A model generated the notes under the pieces. It was not told the DNA's origin. It was given only the letters and a program-made list of their open reading frames with translations, and made no database searches. DNA of 17,012 nt from JALZBN01 sp035525375 (GTDB lineage: Bacteria > Actinomycetota > Acidimicrobiia > Acidimicrobiales > AC-14). Where the stretch lies: NCBI GenBank assembly GCA_035525375.1, contig DATLEI010000064.1:1-17012 (forward strand), read 5' to 3'. The position numbers and the translations under genes were made by a program. This document shows positions 1 through 7,518 of the stretch, one piece after another. The number at the start of each line of letters is the position of its first letter. Within the stretch, counting starts at the first letter, position 1.

Positions 1-925
1 GAGGTCCGGCGCCTTGCCCCCACGCCTTCTCTGCGTCAGCAAACACGAACGGACTGCCGAATCGGATCCACAAGTACATGCAGTACGCGCCGAGCCCCGC
101 AACCGACAGCAGCACCCCGCCGTCGCGCCGCAATGCCGGCACCGCCGCCGACCACCGAGGATGACGCCAACCGTCGTCGAAGAAGCCGTTGATCTCCAGG
201 GCCCGCACAACGAGTGCGATGATCACGACGAGGCCGATCGGACGCGCTGCCGTCGCCACCGCGCCGGCCAGGCCGGCCAGCCACGGATGTCGTTTCTCCA
301 GCAGCACGAAGGCCGCCAGCACCGCCGCCACGAACACAGCATCGGCGTAGACGACACCGTACAGGTAGTAGGCCCAGGGGTAGACGAGCAGGAGGGCGAG
401 CGCCGTCCACGCCGGCGGGCCCCGGAGCCGCTCTCGCAACCAGGTCCAGAACAGCATCGCGATTGCCGCTCCCGACGACAGAGTGATGAAAATCCCGGCG
501 CGCAATGGGTCGCCGGCGATCACCGCGCCCGCCTTCATCATCACCGGATAGGTCGGGAAGAAGGCAACTGAGGACTGGGCGTCTGGCGTGTCGCCAGGAG
601 TGTAGAAGTACCCGCACGGTCCACCGCATTTGCGCGTGTCCGTTTCTGCTATTCGGGAGTACCAGCCCGCGTCCCAGTGCACCCATGACTCGAACCACGG
701 CTCGCCGGGGAAGACGTTCTCCCGCTGGTGAGGCGACCAAGGGAGCACCTCGATCGACACGATCGCGACGAGCCAGACAACCACTGCGATCACTCCGAAG
801 AGAAGCCCGGCGCGCCAGACGGGGACGTCGCGACAGCTGAGTTCGGGTGGGGCGCTGGGCTCGGTCGGCTCGTTCGGGGCGGGCGCAGCGACCGCTGGTT
901 GTCTGGGCACAGTTTGTCGGGACAC
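1..925 (-). CDS. PIG-V-like integral membrane mannosyltransferase (partial, C-terminus beyond window)
   Basis: Continuous minus-strand reading frame from a GTG at 925 to the window edge with no stop (308 codons seen). After a Pro/Ala-rich cytoplasmic N-terminus (about residues 1-35) comes a first membrane helix (about 38-60), then an extracytoplasmic loop holding HWDAGWY (83-89). The segment SVAFFPTYPVMM follows near residue 117, and then several hydrophobic helices. WD..WY and FFP.YP are hallmarks of GT-C glycosyltransferases of the PIG-V/bacterial mannosyltransferase type, which use polyprenyl-phosphate sugars on the outer face of the membrane. The GTG has a weak GAAAGA upstream; a second in-frame GTG lies five codons later. 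Donor and acceptor cannot be told. It follows ftsH on the same strand after 93 bases, so it may be co-transcribed. Family assignment is fairly secure; exact substrate is unknown. Confidence 0.82.
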   Translation of the reverse strand, partial: MSRQTVPRQPAVAAPAPNEPTEPSAPPELSCRDVPVWRAGLLFGVIAVVVWLVAIVSIEVLPWSPHQRENVFPGEPWFESWVHWDAGWYSRIAETDTRKCGGPCGYFYTPGDTPDAQSSVAFFPTYPVMMKAGAVIAGDPLRAGIFITLSSGAAIAMLFWTWLRERLRGPPAWTALALLLVYPWAYYLYGVVYADAVFVAAVLAAFVLLEKRHPWLAGLAGAVATAARPIGLVVIIALVVRALEINGFFDDGWRHPRWSAAVPALRRDGGVLLSVAGLGAYCMYLWIRFGSPFVFADAEKAWGQGAGP

Positions 926-1018
926 GGATTCTTTCGAAGAACCGGGCACTCAGGCGTGTTCTCCCGGCCTGGCGCGGCTCAGCCGGCAGATTGACGCTAC
1001 CACGGGCCGAAATGCCGC

Positions 1019-3007
1019 TCAGGGACGGCGGGTGTCGACAGCGACTGTCGATGCGGGCCGCGCCGGGCGTACGCCACGCAGCGCAGCGCCAAGGTCGTCG
1101 CCCTGAATCGTCTCCTGCTCGGTCAGGGACTTGGCCAGCGAATCGAGGACGGCACGGTTAGCGGTGAGGATCGCCAGCGCGGCGCGTTCCTGTTCGTCGA
1201 GGATGCGCCGAACCTCGACGTCGAGATGCTCCAACGTGGGCTGGGACACCTCCCGAGTCGAGAGGTAATCGCGTCCGAGGAACACCTCGCGGTGCTCGTG
1301 CAGAACCCGGACTCGACCCAGGCGCGTGCTCATTCCGTAACGCCCGGCCATGTCGCGCGCCGTGTTCGTTGCTCGCTCGAGATCGGCCTCAGCACCGACC
1401 GACGGCTCACCGAAGAGCAGCTCCTCAGCGGCAATGCCCGCCATGGTGATGGTGACCTGGGCTTCCATGTCACGGCGCGTGGGGACCAGCTTCTCCTCGG
1501 TCAGCACAGCGAGGTGGCCGATGCCCCGACCTCGGGAGACGACGGAGACCTTCTGCAGTCCGGCGCTCTCGCCGAGGGCGGCGGCCACAACCGCGTGGCC
1601 GGCCTCGTGATAAGCGATGCGGCGCTTCTCGTCGGGCGAGATGATCATGGCCTTACGGCGGGGACCGCCTTGCACCCGTTCCACGGCCTCGTCGAGATGG
1701 TGGTGCGCGACAGCCGGCGCCTTCTCCCTCACCGCCAGTAGCGCGGCTTCGTTCAAAAGGCTGGCCAGGTCGGCACCGGTGAATCCCGGCGTGCGACGGG
1801 CGACCTCGGACAGGTCAACGTCGGGGTCGGCAAGGCGCTTGGTCGCGGCGTGCAGACGCAGGATGGAGAGTCGATCGTCGAGGTCAGGCAGCTCGACGGT
1901 GATGTGGCGATCGAAGCGTCCGGGACGCAGCAGTGCAGGGTCCAAGATGTCCAGGCGGTTCGTGGCCGCAAGTACGGCGACGCCGTCGGACGGCGAGAAG
2001 CCGTCCATCTGCACGAGCAGCTCGTTCAGCGTTTGCTCGCGCTCGTCATGGCCACCGCCGAGGCCGGCGCCCCGCTGGCGTCCAACTGCATCGAGCTCGT
2101 CGATGAACAGGATCGCCGGCGCGGCCTCCCGCGCCTGTCGAAACAGGTCGCGCACCCGCGCCGCGCCGACACCCACCAGCGACTCCACGAATTCCGAGCC
2201 CGAGATGGAGAAGAAGGAGGCTTTCGCTTCACCGGCCACGGCGCGCGCCAGGAGGGTCTTGCCGCACCCCGGCGGCCCCACGATCAGGACGCCCTTCGGT
2301 GGACGCGCACCCATGCGCTGGAACGCCCCCGGATCGGCGAGATAGTCACGGACCTCGGCCAGTTCAGTGATGGCCTCGCCCGACCCGGCCACGTCGGCAA
2401 ACGTCGTGCGCGCCTTGCTCGACGCCCGCAACCTCTTGTCGCCGAGTTTGCCGAAGGTCACGAACTCGTCCGTGACTGCGCCGTCCGCGGCCTTCGACAT
2501 GCTGAACAGCAGCGCGAACAGGTCGGCCAGGATGATGAGGGGAAGAAGGAACTGAGCGACGAACTTGACGAGTGCCTTGGTGTCCTGCGAGTCCACGGTT
2601 ACCTTCGCGCCGCTGCTCAAAAGCGTCTTGAGGAGGTCGTTCGTGGCCGCGCCATCGCGGGGATAGGAGGTCCAGAAGGGGTGCGCTGGCGCGCCGGCGC
2701 GGTCCGCGACGGTGCCCGTGATCAGCGCGTCCTCGTCCTGGAATTTCGCGGTGGCAACGCGCTTGTCCTGAGCGGCGCGCACGACCGATGTGAGTGACCA
2801 CTGCGGCCCTGACTTCGTCGGCCGGAGCGACACCAGCGCCAGCGTGTACAGGAGCAGGAGAAGGACGAGTCCCCACGCGAAGACGGTCGAGGCGCTGCGG
2901 GTAGGCGCTATGAAGCGCAGCAGGCGCGCGCCGGGACCGGGCCGTAGATTGCCCGCCGGCTCGTTCTGTGGCGCGGGCAGCGAGTCAGGCACCCGGGCAA
3001 CGTACAC
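1019..3007 (-). CDS. ftsH: FtsH-like membrane AAA+ zinc metalloprotease, divergent pore loop
   Basis: 662 residues, a normal FtsH length. Order: short cytoplasmic N-terminus; membrane helix about 43-61; extracytoplasmic domain about 62-148; second helix about 150-168; AAA+ module with Walker A GPPGCGKT (244-251), Walker B ILFIDELDAVG (about 299-309) and second region of homology ATNR...LLRPGRFDR (348-367). The M41 peptidase domain has HEAGH (467-471) and a likely third zinc ligand Asp542 in GAEADLERAT. All ATPase and protease residues I can identify are present, so it should extract and degrade membrane and soluble proteins. Odd: the substrate-gripping pore motif, normally FVEMFVGVG, reads FVESLVGVG, so Leu277 replaces the usual Phe. 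Start is GTG without a clear Shine-Dalgarno. It lies downstream of the methyltransferase with a 142-base gap holding an inverted repeat. It may be a second FtsH paralogue rather than the housekeeping one. Confidence 0.95.
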   Translation of the reverse strand: MYVARVPDSLPAPQNEPAGNLRPGPGARLLRFIAPTRSASTVFAWGLVLLLLLYTLALVSLRPTKSGPQWSLTSVVRAAQDKRVATAKFQDEDALITGTVADRAGAPAHPFWTSYPRDGAATNDLLKTLLSSGAKVTVDSQDTKALVKFVAQFLLPLIILADLFALLFSMSKAADGAVTDEFVTFGKLGDKRLRASSKARTTFADVAGSGEAITELAEVRDYLADPGAFQRMGARPPKGVLIVGPPGCGKTLLARAVAGEAKASFFSISGSEFVESLVGVGAARVRDLFRQAREAAPAILFIDELDAVGRQRGAGLGGGHDEREQTLNELLVQMDGFSPSDGVAVLAATNRLDILDPALLRPGRFDRHITVELPDLDDRLSILRLHAATKRLADPDVDLSEVARRTPGFTGADLASLLNEAALLAVREKAPAVAHHHLDEAVERVQGGPRRKAMIISPDEKRRIAYHEAGHAVVAAALGESAGLQKVSVVSRGRGIGHLAVLTEEKLVPTRRDMEAQVTITMAGIAAEELLFGEPSVGAEADLERATNTARDMAGRYGMSTRLGRVRVLHEHREVFLGRDYLSTREVSQPTLEHLDVEVRRILDEQERAALAILTANRAVLDSLAKSLTEQETIQGDDLGAALRGVRPARPASTVAVDTRRP

Positions 3008-3026
3008 CGTGACCTAGGTGGAGATT

Positions 3027-3091
3027 GGACTGCGCTTTGGGGTGCCATCTCGCATGATGATCGACCCCCAGCCGTCGCCAAAGGGCAGTCC
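3027..3091. repeat. Imperfect inverted repeat upstream of ftsH
   Basis: Arms GGACTGCGCTTTGG (3027-3040) and CCAAAGGGCAGTCC (3078-3091) are complementary at 13 of 14 positions, separated by 37 bases. It sits 20 bases upstream of the ftsH GTG and downstream of the methyltransferase stop. It could be an operator for a dimeric regulator, or a transcript hairpin acting as attenuator or terminator between the two genes. There is no U-tract after it, which argues against a classical intrinsic terminator. Confidence 0.5.
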
Positions 3092-3149
3092 CGAAGGTCC
3101 GGGAGGCCAGCGCCTCAGACGTGGCAATCGTTGGCCAGGTATCAAACCT

Positions 3150-3782
3150 CTATCTCCGCCGGTGGGCCCGTAGGACTGTGTCATGGATGGTCACCGTTTG
3201 GCCGTCGGGATCGGTGGCGGTACCCGCGATGGCAGCGTTCGTCACGATGTCCCACTCGTCAGAAAGGAGTTGGGCGACGATGTCGTCGCCGGTGAAGAAC
3301 AGATCGGGTTCTTTGGGGCGCGCCATCGTCGTCTCGAGGTCGGACGGGTGGTGGCCCACGATGAGCAGTGTTCCGCCCGGCGCGACCGCGGCCGCAAGCT
3401 GGTCGAACACCACGCGTCGGGCCCCGGAGCGGAGGTGGGTGTACTGGGAGGAGACGAGGTCGTAGCGCCCCCGTCCCGGGTCCCATTCCAAGAGGTCGAC
3501 GTGATCCCACGTGATGCGCTCGGCCACCGCCGCGCCGACCCGGTCGGCATTGCCTGCGGCACGCTGCAAAGCGACGGTCGACAGGTCGATCGCCCTGACC
3601 CTCCAGCCGCATTCGGCCAACCAGATCGCGTCCGCGCCCTCGCCGCACCCGACATCGAGGGCCGTGCCCGGCGCGAGGTCATTGGTCTCGTTGACCAGGT
3701 GGCGATTGGGTTTCCCACTCCACAACGCCTCGCGAGACCCGTAGCGCTCATCCCAGAACGCCTCGTCGAACTGTTCGGGCAT
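3150..3782 (-). CDS. Class I SAM-dependent methyltransferase, TehB/thiopurine-type
   Basis: 210 residues. The N-terminus (EAFWDERYGSREALWSGKPN) is typical of small TehB/UbiE-like methyltransferases. Motif I is ALDVGCGEG (41-49) for SAM binding, followed by the acidic-ending strand RVRAIDLS (61-68) and the later VDLLEWDPG and LIVGHHP segments. The ATG at 3782 is preceded by GGGAGGA with a seven-base spacer, which fixes the start. The substrate is not evident; relatives act on small molecules such as tellurite or thiols, but this is family-level inference. It is divergent from the TIGR03086 gene, with 113 bases between the two starts, and ftsH follows on the same strand. Confidence 0.88.
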   Translation of the reverse strand: MPEQFDEAFWDERYGSREALWSGKPNRHLVNETNDLAPGTALDVGCGEGADAIWLAECGWRVRAIDLSTVALQRAAGNADRVGAAVAERITWDHVDLLEWDPGRGRYDLVSSQYTHLRSGARRVVFDQLAAAVAPGGTLLIVGHHPSDLETTMARPKEPDLFFTGDDIVAQLLSDEWDIVTNAAIAGTATDPDGQTVTIHDTVLRAHRRR

Positions 3783-3839
3783 TAGGCGATCCTCCCACTG
3801 GAAATGCGGCGACAGAGCGCGCCCGTCGCGTTGACCCAG

Positions 3840-3849
3840 GGACTAGTCC
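3840..3849. promoter_or_regulatory. 10-bp perfect palindrome in a divergent intergenic region
   Basis: GGACTAGTCC lies between the divergent methyltransferase (start 3782) and TIGR03086-type gene (start 3896). A perfect palindrome in a divergent promoter region may be a dimeric repressor site. It is short, so chance occurrence is possible, and I could not assign clear -35/-10 boxes around it. Confidence 0.25.
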
Positions 3850-3895
3850 GCGCCGCGCCCGGGTAGAGATTGGTTTCACCGACAGGGGGAATGAG

Positions 3896-4435
3896 ATGAA
3901 CGAGCAACTCCTGGATCAGTACGGGCGCGCTAGCAAATGGACTCTGACGAAAATCGAGCACGCTTCCACAAGCCTCGACGCTGAGACCTCATGCGACGGC
4001 TGGGACGTGCGCACGTTGCTGAACCACGTGCTCGAAACTCAGCGCTACTTCGTGGCCGCCGCCCGTGGTCAGGACGCCGTGCCGCCATCGCCGACCCCGC
4101 CTGAGCTCCTCAGTGATGATCCGTTTACCGACTTCGAGCAAGGTCGCGCCGAGACGCTGACCACGTTCGAAGCGCCAGGCGTCATCGAGAAGACTGGCCC
4201 GTCCCTCGGCATCGCGTTCTGCGAACAGCTGCTCCACGGGTGGGACTTGGCGAAGGCGACCGGGCAGGACGCGACCATGCCGGAGGACCTGCCCGGGCCC
4301 GCCTACGAGGGGATCCACGGCCGCTTCGCCGACGACCAGCGCCAGGGGATCTTCAAGCCGGCACTCACGGTCGGTCCGGACGCTTCCGCGCAGGACCGGT
4401 TGCTCGCTTACACCGGGCGCGATCCAGAGTCGTAG
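3896..4435 (+). CDS. TIGR03086/DinB-like (mycothiol-dependent maleylpyruvate isomerase N-terminal type) putative metal-binding protein
   Basis: 179 residues. The pattern of an N-terminal helix (LLDQYGRASKWTL), then CDGWDVRTLLNHVL around residue 40, then EQLLHGWDLAKATGQ around residue 110, matches actinobacterial TIGR03086 proteins of the DinB/MDMPI four-helix fold. The histidines in NHV and LHGWDLA are the expected metal ligands. Members are often thought to be thiol-dependent enzymes, but most have no proven reaction. Start is the ATG at 3896, with the GGGGGA Shine-Dalgarno seven bases upstream; the ATG five bases earlier stops after two codons. A small ORF and a glycerophosphodiesterase follow on the same strand. 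Confidence 0.85.
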   Translation: MNEQLLDQYGRASKWTLTKIEHASTSLDAETSCDGWDVRTLLNHVLETQRYFVAAARGQDAVPPSPTPPELLSDDPFTDFEQGRAETLTTFEAPGVIEKTGPSLGIAFCEQLLHGWDLAKATGQDATMPEDLPGPAYEGIHGRFADDQRQGIFKPALTVGPDASAQDRLLAYTGRDPES

Positions 4436-4469
4436 TACCTGCGGTCCTGCGCATTACAGTCGCCGTCTG

Positions 4470-4622
4470 ATGTGCGTCGCCTGCTTCACCACTGCCCAAC
4501 TGGCCGCAGTTGGGGCCGTCTCGGCCCGGTGGTGGTGGGTGAACAAGTGGCAACCAGCGCAGCCGGAACACGACGCGCTGACCAGGGAACCGAGCGACGA
4601 AGAGCACGCGCCGGTGGCGTGA
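4470..4622 (+). CDS. Candidate 50-residue protein upstream of the glycerophosphodiesterase
   Basis: ATG at 4470 opens a 50-codon frame beginning MCVACFTTAQLAAVGAVSA, then a Trp-rich patch (RWWWVNKW) and an acidic tail ending in PVA. It has no family I recognise. The hydrophobic stretch (about residues 4-20) next to a basic, Trp-rich patch suggests membrane association. Its TGA (4620-4622) overlaps the GTG start (4619-4621) of the next gene as GTGA, the usual sign of translational coupling. There is no Shine-Dalgarno, but TACAGT at 4455-4460 is a -10-like TANNNT box placed for a leaderless mRNA. Small size and high GC make chance possible. Confidence 0.45.
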   Translation: MCVACFTTAQLAAVGAVSARWWWVNKWQPAQPEHDALTREPSDEEHAPVA

Positions 4623-5308
4623 GAATCATCGCCCACCGGGCCTGCCCACTGCACGCTGCGGAAAACAGCCTGGCGGGAGTGAAGGTGGCCCGAAGTCTCG
4701 GCGCCGACGCGGTTGAGATCGACGTCCGGCTGACGAGCGACGGCGTCCCTGTCCTCAACCACGACCGGACGTTCTGGCGGACGGCGCGGTCGGCTATGCC
4801 CGTCGACCGGATGTCGTCAGAGCATTTCGCCAAGCTGCGGGAACGCAAGTCGGGCGCGCCGATGCCGTCCCTCGCCGAAGTGCTCCCCGCACTGCCCGCC
4901 GGCCTCGATATGGCGCTCGACCTGAAAGCGCCTGATGCCCTACGTCCGGCGGTGGCGTTGCTCGAGGACCGGGGCATGTTGCATCGAGCCTCGTTCTGGG
5001 TGCGCGATGAGGAGCACGTCCGCAAGGCCGCAAAGCTCGCGCCGGACAACGAACGGGCGTTGCTGCGCAACACGTACACGCCGGGCAAGACGAGCCGCTA
5101 CCTCCAGGACGCGGTCGACTGCGGCGCGACCGCGGTCAGCATCCACCAGCGGGGCCTGACCTACGAAGCGGTGTGGGAGTCGCTGGCCAAAGGGCTCACG
5201 ACGTACTGCTGGGTGATTGAGTTCGGCGATCTGGTCCGGGTGATCGACACTGGTGTCCACGGCATCGTCGTCGACTCGCCCGACCTGGCCCGCCAGATCG
5301 TCAACTAG
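4619..5308 (+). CDS. Glycerophosphodiester phosphodiesterase
   Basis: 229 residues from the GTG at 4619. This start puts the conserved IIAHRACP at the N-terminus, as in other GDPD proteins; the open frame extends upstream to 4472, but that part is non-family sequence. Catalytic motifs are AHR (5-7), EN (15-16), VEIDVRLTSDGVPVLNHD (32-49, with Glu33, Asp35 and His48), DLKAP near residue 105, and the C-terminal HGIVVDSPDLA. It should hydrolyse glycerophosphodiesters to glycerol-3-phosphate and an alcohol. The standard EIK metal motif is replaced by DLK. No signal peptide is visible, so it is probably cytoplasmic. It is convergent with the YdjM-like gene, with 13 bases between stops. Confidence 0.9.
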   Translation: MRIIAHRACPLHAAENSLAGVKVARSLGADAVEIDVRLTSDGVPVLNHDRTFWRTARSAMPVDRMSSEHFAKLRERKSGAPMPSLAEVLPALPAGLDMALDLKAPDALRPAVALLEDRGMLHRASFWVRDEEHVRKAAKLAPDNERALLRNTYTPGKTSRYLQDAVDCGATAVSIHQRGLTYEAVWESLAKGLTTYCWVIEFGDLVRVIDTGVHGIVVDSPDLARQIVN

Positions 5309-5321
5309 CCGCTTCGTCCGA

Positions 5322-6182
5322 TCATCCGGCGCGAGCCCACAGGCGGCGTCCGATGAAACGCCAGATGAGCCAGACCGCAATAGTGCAGCCCACTATGCCG
5401 CGCGCCGTGTTCCCCAACCAGACGCCCCAGTCCGCCGCCGGGAAGCTCACCTTCTGAACCCATCCTGGGCCGCCCCAGCTCCAATCGAGGTATTGCTTGC
5501 CTCGATGCGGGTTGAGGAAACGGGCCCAGAGGAACCAGGCGAAGATCCGGCACGCGCCGTAGATGAAGAACGACCGGTAGGCGGCCAGCATGGCCCGGTC
5601 CGACATCCTGAACTTCCGCCGCATCCATCCCCATGCCGGATCCGCCGTCACCACCTCGGTGAAGAAGAAGTCGCGGTTGAACACCTTGAACCCGCTCAGG
5701 GCCAGGCACAACCAGAAGAAGTCCCACAGTCCACCGAGGCTTGAGTAGTAGGCGGCGGCGTCCCCGTAGCGACCGGCCTGAGAGGCGTACGCCCACATGT
5801 CGGTCGAGTAGTGCTGGGTGGTGAACGGGAAGAACAGCATCGTGCCCACACTGTCGAAGGTGTCGGTAAGCACGTGGGCGCACGCGCCGATCAACAGCCC
5901 GAGGAACCAGGCCCGGTTCTTGGTGACCGCCAGCAGGATCAGAGCGACCAGAAGGCCGAACAACAGTGAGTGGGTGAGACCGACGCCGGGCCAACCCCGG
6001 TGGTACTTGGCCGGGAAGGACGCCTTGATGAAGGTCAGGTTCCCGATGTGGAGGCCGTAGACCGGCAACTTCGTGAATAGGTCGGGCAGCAGACACCCGA
6101 GCAACACCGCGATGTAGGAGATTCTGGCTTTGGTGTGGCCCTGGATGAAGTAGCTCTCGAGTTCGTGGGCGGCCCAACTCAC
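5322..6182 (-). CDS. YdjM-like metal-dependent membrane hydrolase family protein
   Basis: 286 residues, polytopic. The N-terminus has HELESYFIQGHTKARISY and a PDL turn (GCLLPDLFTKLP). THSLLFG near residue 90 and GACAHVLTDTFDSVG near residue 120 give the His/Asp pattern of the YdjM family (LexA-regulated in E. coli, putative metal-dependent hydrolase). Several hydrophobic helices lie between and after these motifs, and the C-terminal half is rich in aromatic residues. Start is a GTG (6180-6182) that overlaps the TGA of the upstream 60-residue membrane gene, so the two are translationally coupled. Catalytic activity and substrate are not established for the family. A competing frame on the same strand (5305-6177) is Arg/Pro-rich and rejected. 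Confidence 0.85.
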   Translation of the reverse strand: MSWAAHELESYFIQGHTKARISYIAVLLGCLLPDLFTKLPVYGLHIGNLTFIKASFPAKYHRGWPGVGLTHSLLFGLLVALILLAVTKNRAWFLGLLIGACAHVLTDTFDSVGTMLFFPFTTQHYSTDMWAYASQAGRYGDAAAYYSSLGGLWDFFWLCLALSGFKVFNRDFFFTEVVTADPAWGWMRRKFRMSDRAMLAAYRSFFIYGACRIFAWFLWARFLNPHRGKQYLDWSWGGPGWVQKVSFPAADWGVWLGNTARGIVGCTIAVWLIWRFIGRRLWARAG

Positions 6183-6361
6183 TCAGGATCTTTGCCCCTG
6201 CCGCGCTTCATGAGCCATGGCGTGAGCAGGCAAACCGTGGCGATCACGATCGCGGGGCCATTGATCCAGTTCAGAATCGGCGTGCGGAAGATGGCGCCAC
6301 CCACGACGAGGATGACGCACGCGACGCCGTAACTGATGAACTCGGCTCGGCGCTCGTTCAC
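6179..6361 (-). CDS. Small two-helix membrane protein
   Basis: 60 residues from GTG at 6361: a short charged N-terminus (MNERRAEF), a helix about residues 9-25, the linker FRTPILNWIN, a second helix about 34-50, and a basic tail KRGRGKD. Its TGA overlaps the GTG of the YdjM-like gene, which suggests one transcript and possibly a partner role in the membrane. I do not recognise a family; it resembles the small unnamed two-helix membrane proteins common in actinobacteria. Confidence 0.75.
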   Translation of the reverse strand: MNERRAEFISYGVACVILVVGGAIFRTPILNWINGPAIVIATVCLLTPWLMKRGRGKDPE

Positions 6362-6402
6362 AACCGGCGCACTCTAGGGTGCGGTGCGATTCGAAAGCGC
6401 CG

Positions 6403-6786
6403 CTACGCGCCGATGACCCTCATCGTCTGAGTCAGGCCGCAGATCTCGAGCACCTTGAGGGTCGCGGGCCGAGCGCCCCGGACAGCAAGCTTGCCGCCGC
6501 GGTCGCCTAGGCGTGAGACGGCGTCGACGAGGATCCGCAGTCCGGTTGAGTCGATGAACTCCAGCCCCTCCATGTCGAGGGTGACATTGGTCGTACTCGG
6601 CTCCTCCAGGATCGTCCCGAGCACCGATTGCAACTTGGGCGCGGTCTCCAGGTCGAGTTCGCCTTCGAGGACCACGACCGGCTCGGTGGTCTCCATCCGA
6701 ATTGTGATGTGTAGCTCACCGGGAGGCAGCGCCGTGGGGCCTGGCGTACCCGCAGCAGAGGAGCCGGTTGGGTCAGAGGCTGTCAT
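6403..6786 (-). CDS. STAS-domain anti-sigma factor antagonist (SpoIIAA/RsbV type)
   Basis: 127 residues from ATG at 6786. A low-complexity Ser/Pro/Gly tail (1-22) leads to a STAS domain: VVVLEGELDLETAPKL (about 37-52), then LDMEGLEFIDSTGLRIL (about 70-86) and GGKLAVRGARPATLKVLEICGL. Ser80 in FIDSTG is the expected phosphorylation site for a partner anti-sigma kinase. Unphosphorylated protein would bind the kinase and free a sigma factor. No kinase or sigma gene is adjacent, so the partner is elsewhere. The frame runs open to a TTG at 6840; I prefer the ATG, though neither has a good Shine-Dalgarno. Confidence 0.9.
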   Translation of the reverse strand: MTASDPTGSSAAGTPGPTALPPGELHITIRMETTEPVVVLEGELDLETAPKLQSVLGTILEEPSTTNVTLDMEGLEFIDSTGLRILVDAVSRLGDRGGKLAVRGARPATLKVLEICGLTQTMRVIGA

Positions 6787-6890
6787 CGAGATCTTGCACC
6801 CGCTGGGGAAAATGGACCCCGGAGGGGGCTGGCTGTTCAACCATCACTCAGTCTATTGGTCTTTCGTGCGAACCGCACGCCGACGTCGCA

Positions 6891-7364
6891 TCACTTCGGC
6901 GCCCAGTGGCAGGAGGCCAGGCCCCGCTTTTCCAGGTACTGCTGGTGATAGTCCTCTGCGGGCCAGAACTCGCTCGCCGGGGTGATCTCGGTCACAATCT
7001 TGCGGCGAAAACGCTCCTGCGCCGCCTCCAGCGTGGCGTGAGCCGCCTTCTCCTGCTCGGTTGAGTGGAAGAAGATGGCCGAGCGGTACTGGTCGCCGAC
7101 GTCAGGCCCCTGGCGGTTGCGGGTGGTGGGGTCGTGGCCATGCCAGAACACGTCGAGCAGCTCCTCATAGGACACCTCGGCCGGGTTGAACTCGACCTCC
7201 ACCACCTCGGCGTGGCCCGTCCTGTGAGAGCAGACCTCCTGGTAGGTGGGGTTCGCGGTGGTGCCTCCCAGATAGCCCACAGTGGTCGCCGTCACGCCAG
7301 GGATGGCGCGGAACTCGGCCTCCACTCCCCAGAAACACCCGGCGCCGAACGTCGCCTTTTCCAT
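6891..7364 (-). CDS. msrA: Peptide methionine-S-sulfoxide reductase MsrA
   Basis: 157 residues, typical for MsrA. Catalytic Cys10 lies in FGAGCFWGVEAEF. GYLGGTTANPTYQEVC and RTGHAEVVEVEFNP (to about residue 60), HGHDPTT, and DVGDQYRSAIFF (substrate pocket) all match the family. C-terminal Cys152 (SCHW) is the likely resolving cysteine, reduced by thioredoxin. It repairs the S epimer of methionine sulfoxide, which implies exposure to oxidants. The ATG at 7364 follows GGGGAGAG with a short spacer; an out-of-frame ATG pair just upstream is ignored. The 154 bases upstream (7365-7518) hold no gene I can support. Confidence 0.97.
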   Translation of the reverse strand: MEKATFGAGCFWGVEAEFRAIPGVTATTVGYLGGTTANPTYQEVCSHRTGHAEVVEVEFNPAEVSYEELLDVFWHGHDPTTRNRQGPDVGDQYRSAIFFHSTEQEKAAHATLEAAQERFRRKIVTEITPASEFWPAEDYHQQYLEKRGLASCHWAPK

Positions 7365-7518
7365 GCATCACTCTCCCCTAGATCAGTCGCTTACGTCGGG
7401 GACAACACCGGCGCGCCCTCAGATGGTCCCGGCCTGACCACATTGCGCACAAGTCGTCGCGGTTCCACCGCCTCAGGGCACACGCACCACGATTTTCGGG
7501 CCTGGCTGAAGCGGAAAC

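Noticed and set aside
14..571. 185-residue plus-strand open frame
   Set aside because: His/Arg/Gln-rich shadow antisense to the mannosyltransferase; no family features.
36..740. 234-residue minus-strand open frame
   Set aside because: Arg/Gly-rich composition without motifs; it is a shadow of the PIG-V-like gene, whose true frame on the same strand carries HWDAGWY and FFPTYP.
1850..2797. 315-residue plus-strand open frame
   Set aside because: Antisense shadow of ftsH caused by high GC; ftsH itself has complete motifs.
4472..4618. N-terminal extension of the glycerophosphodiesterase from 4472
   Set aside because: Family homology begins at IIAHRAC right after the GTG at 4619; the extension is basic low-complexity sequence in another frame to the candidate small ORF.
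5305..6177. 290-residue minus-strand frame overlapping the YdjM-like gene
   Set aside because: Pro/Arg-rich shadow; the 5322-6182 frame has membrane helices and family motifs.
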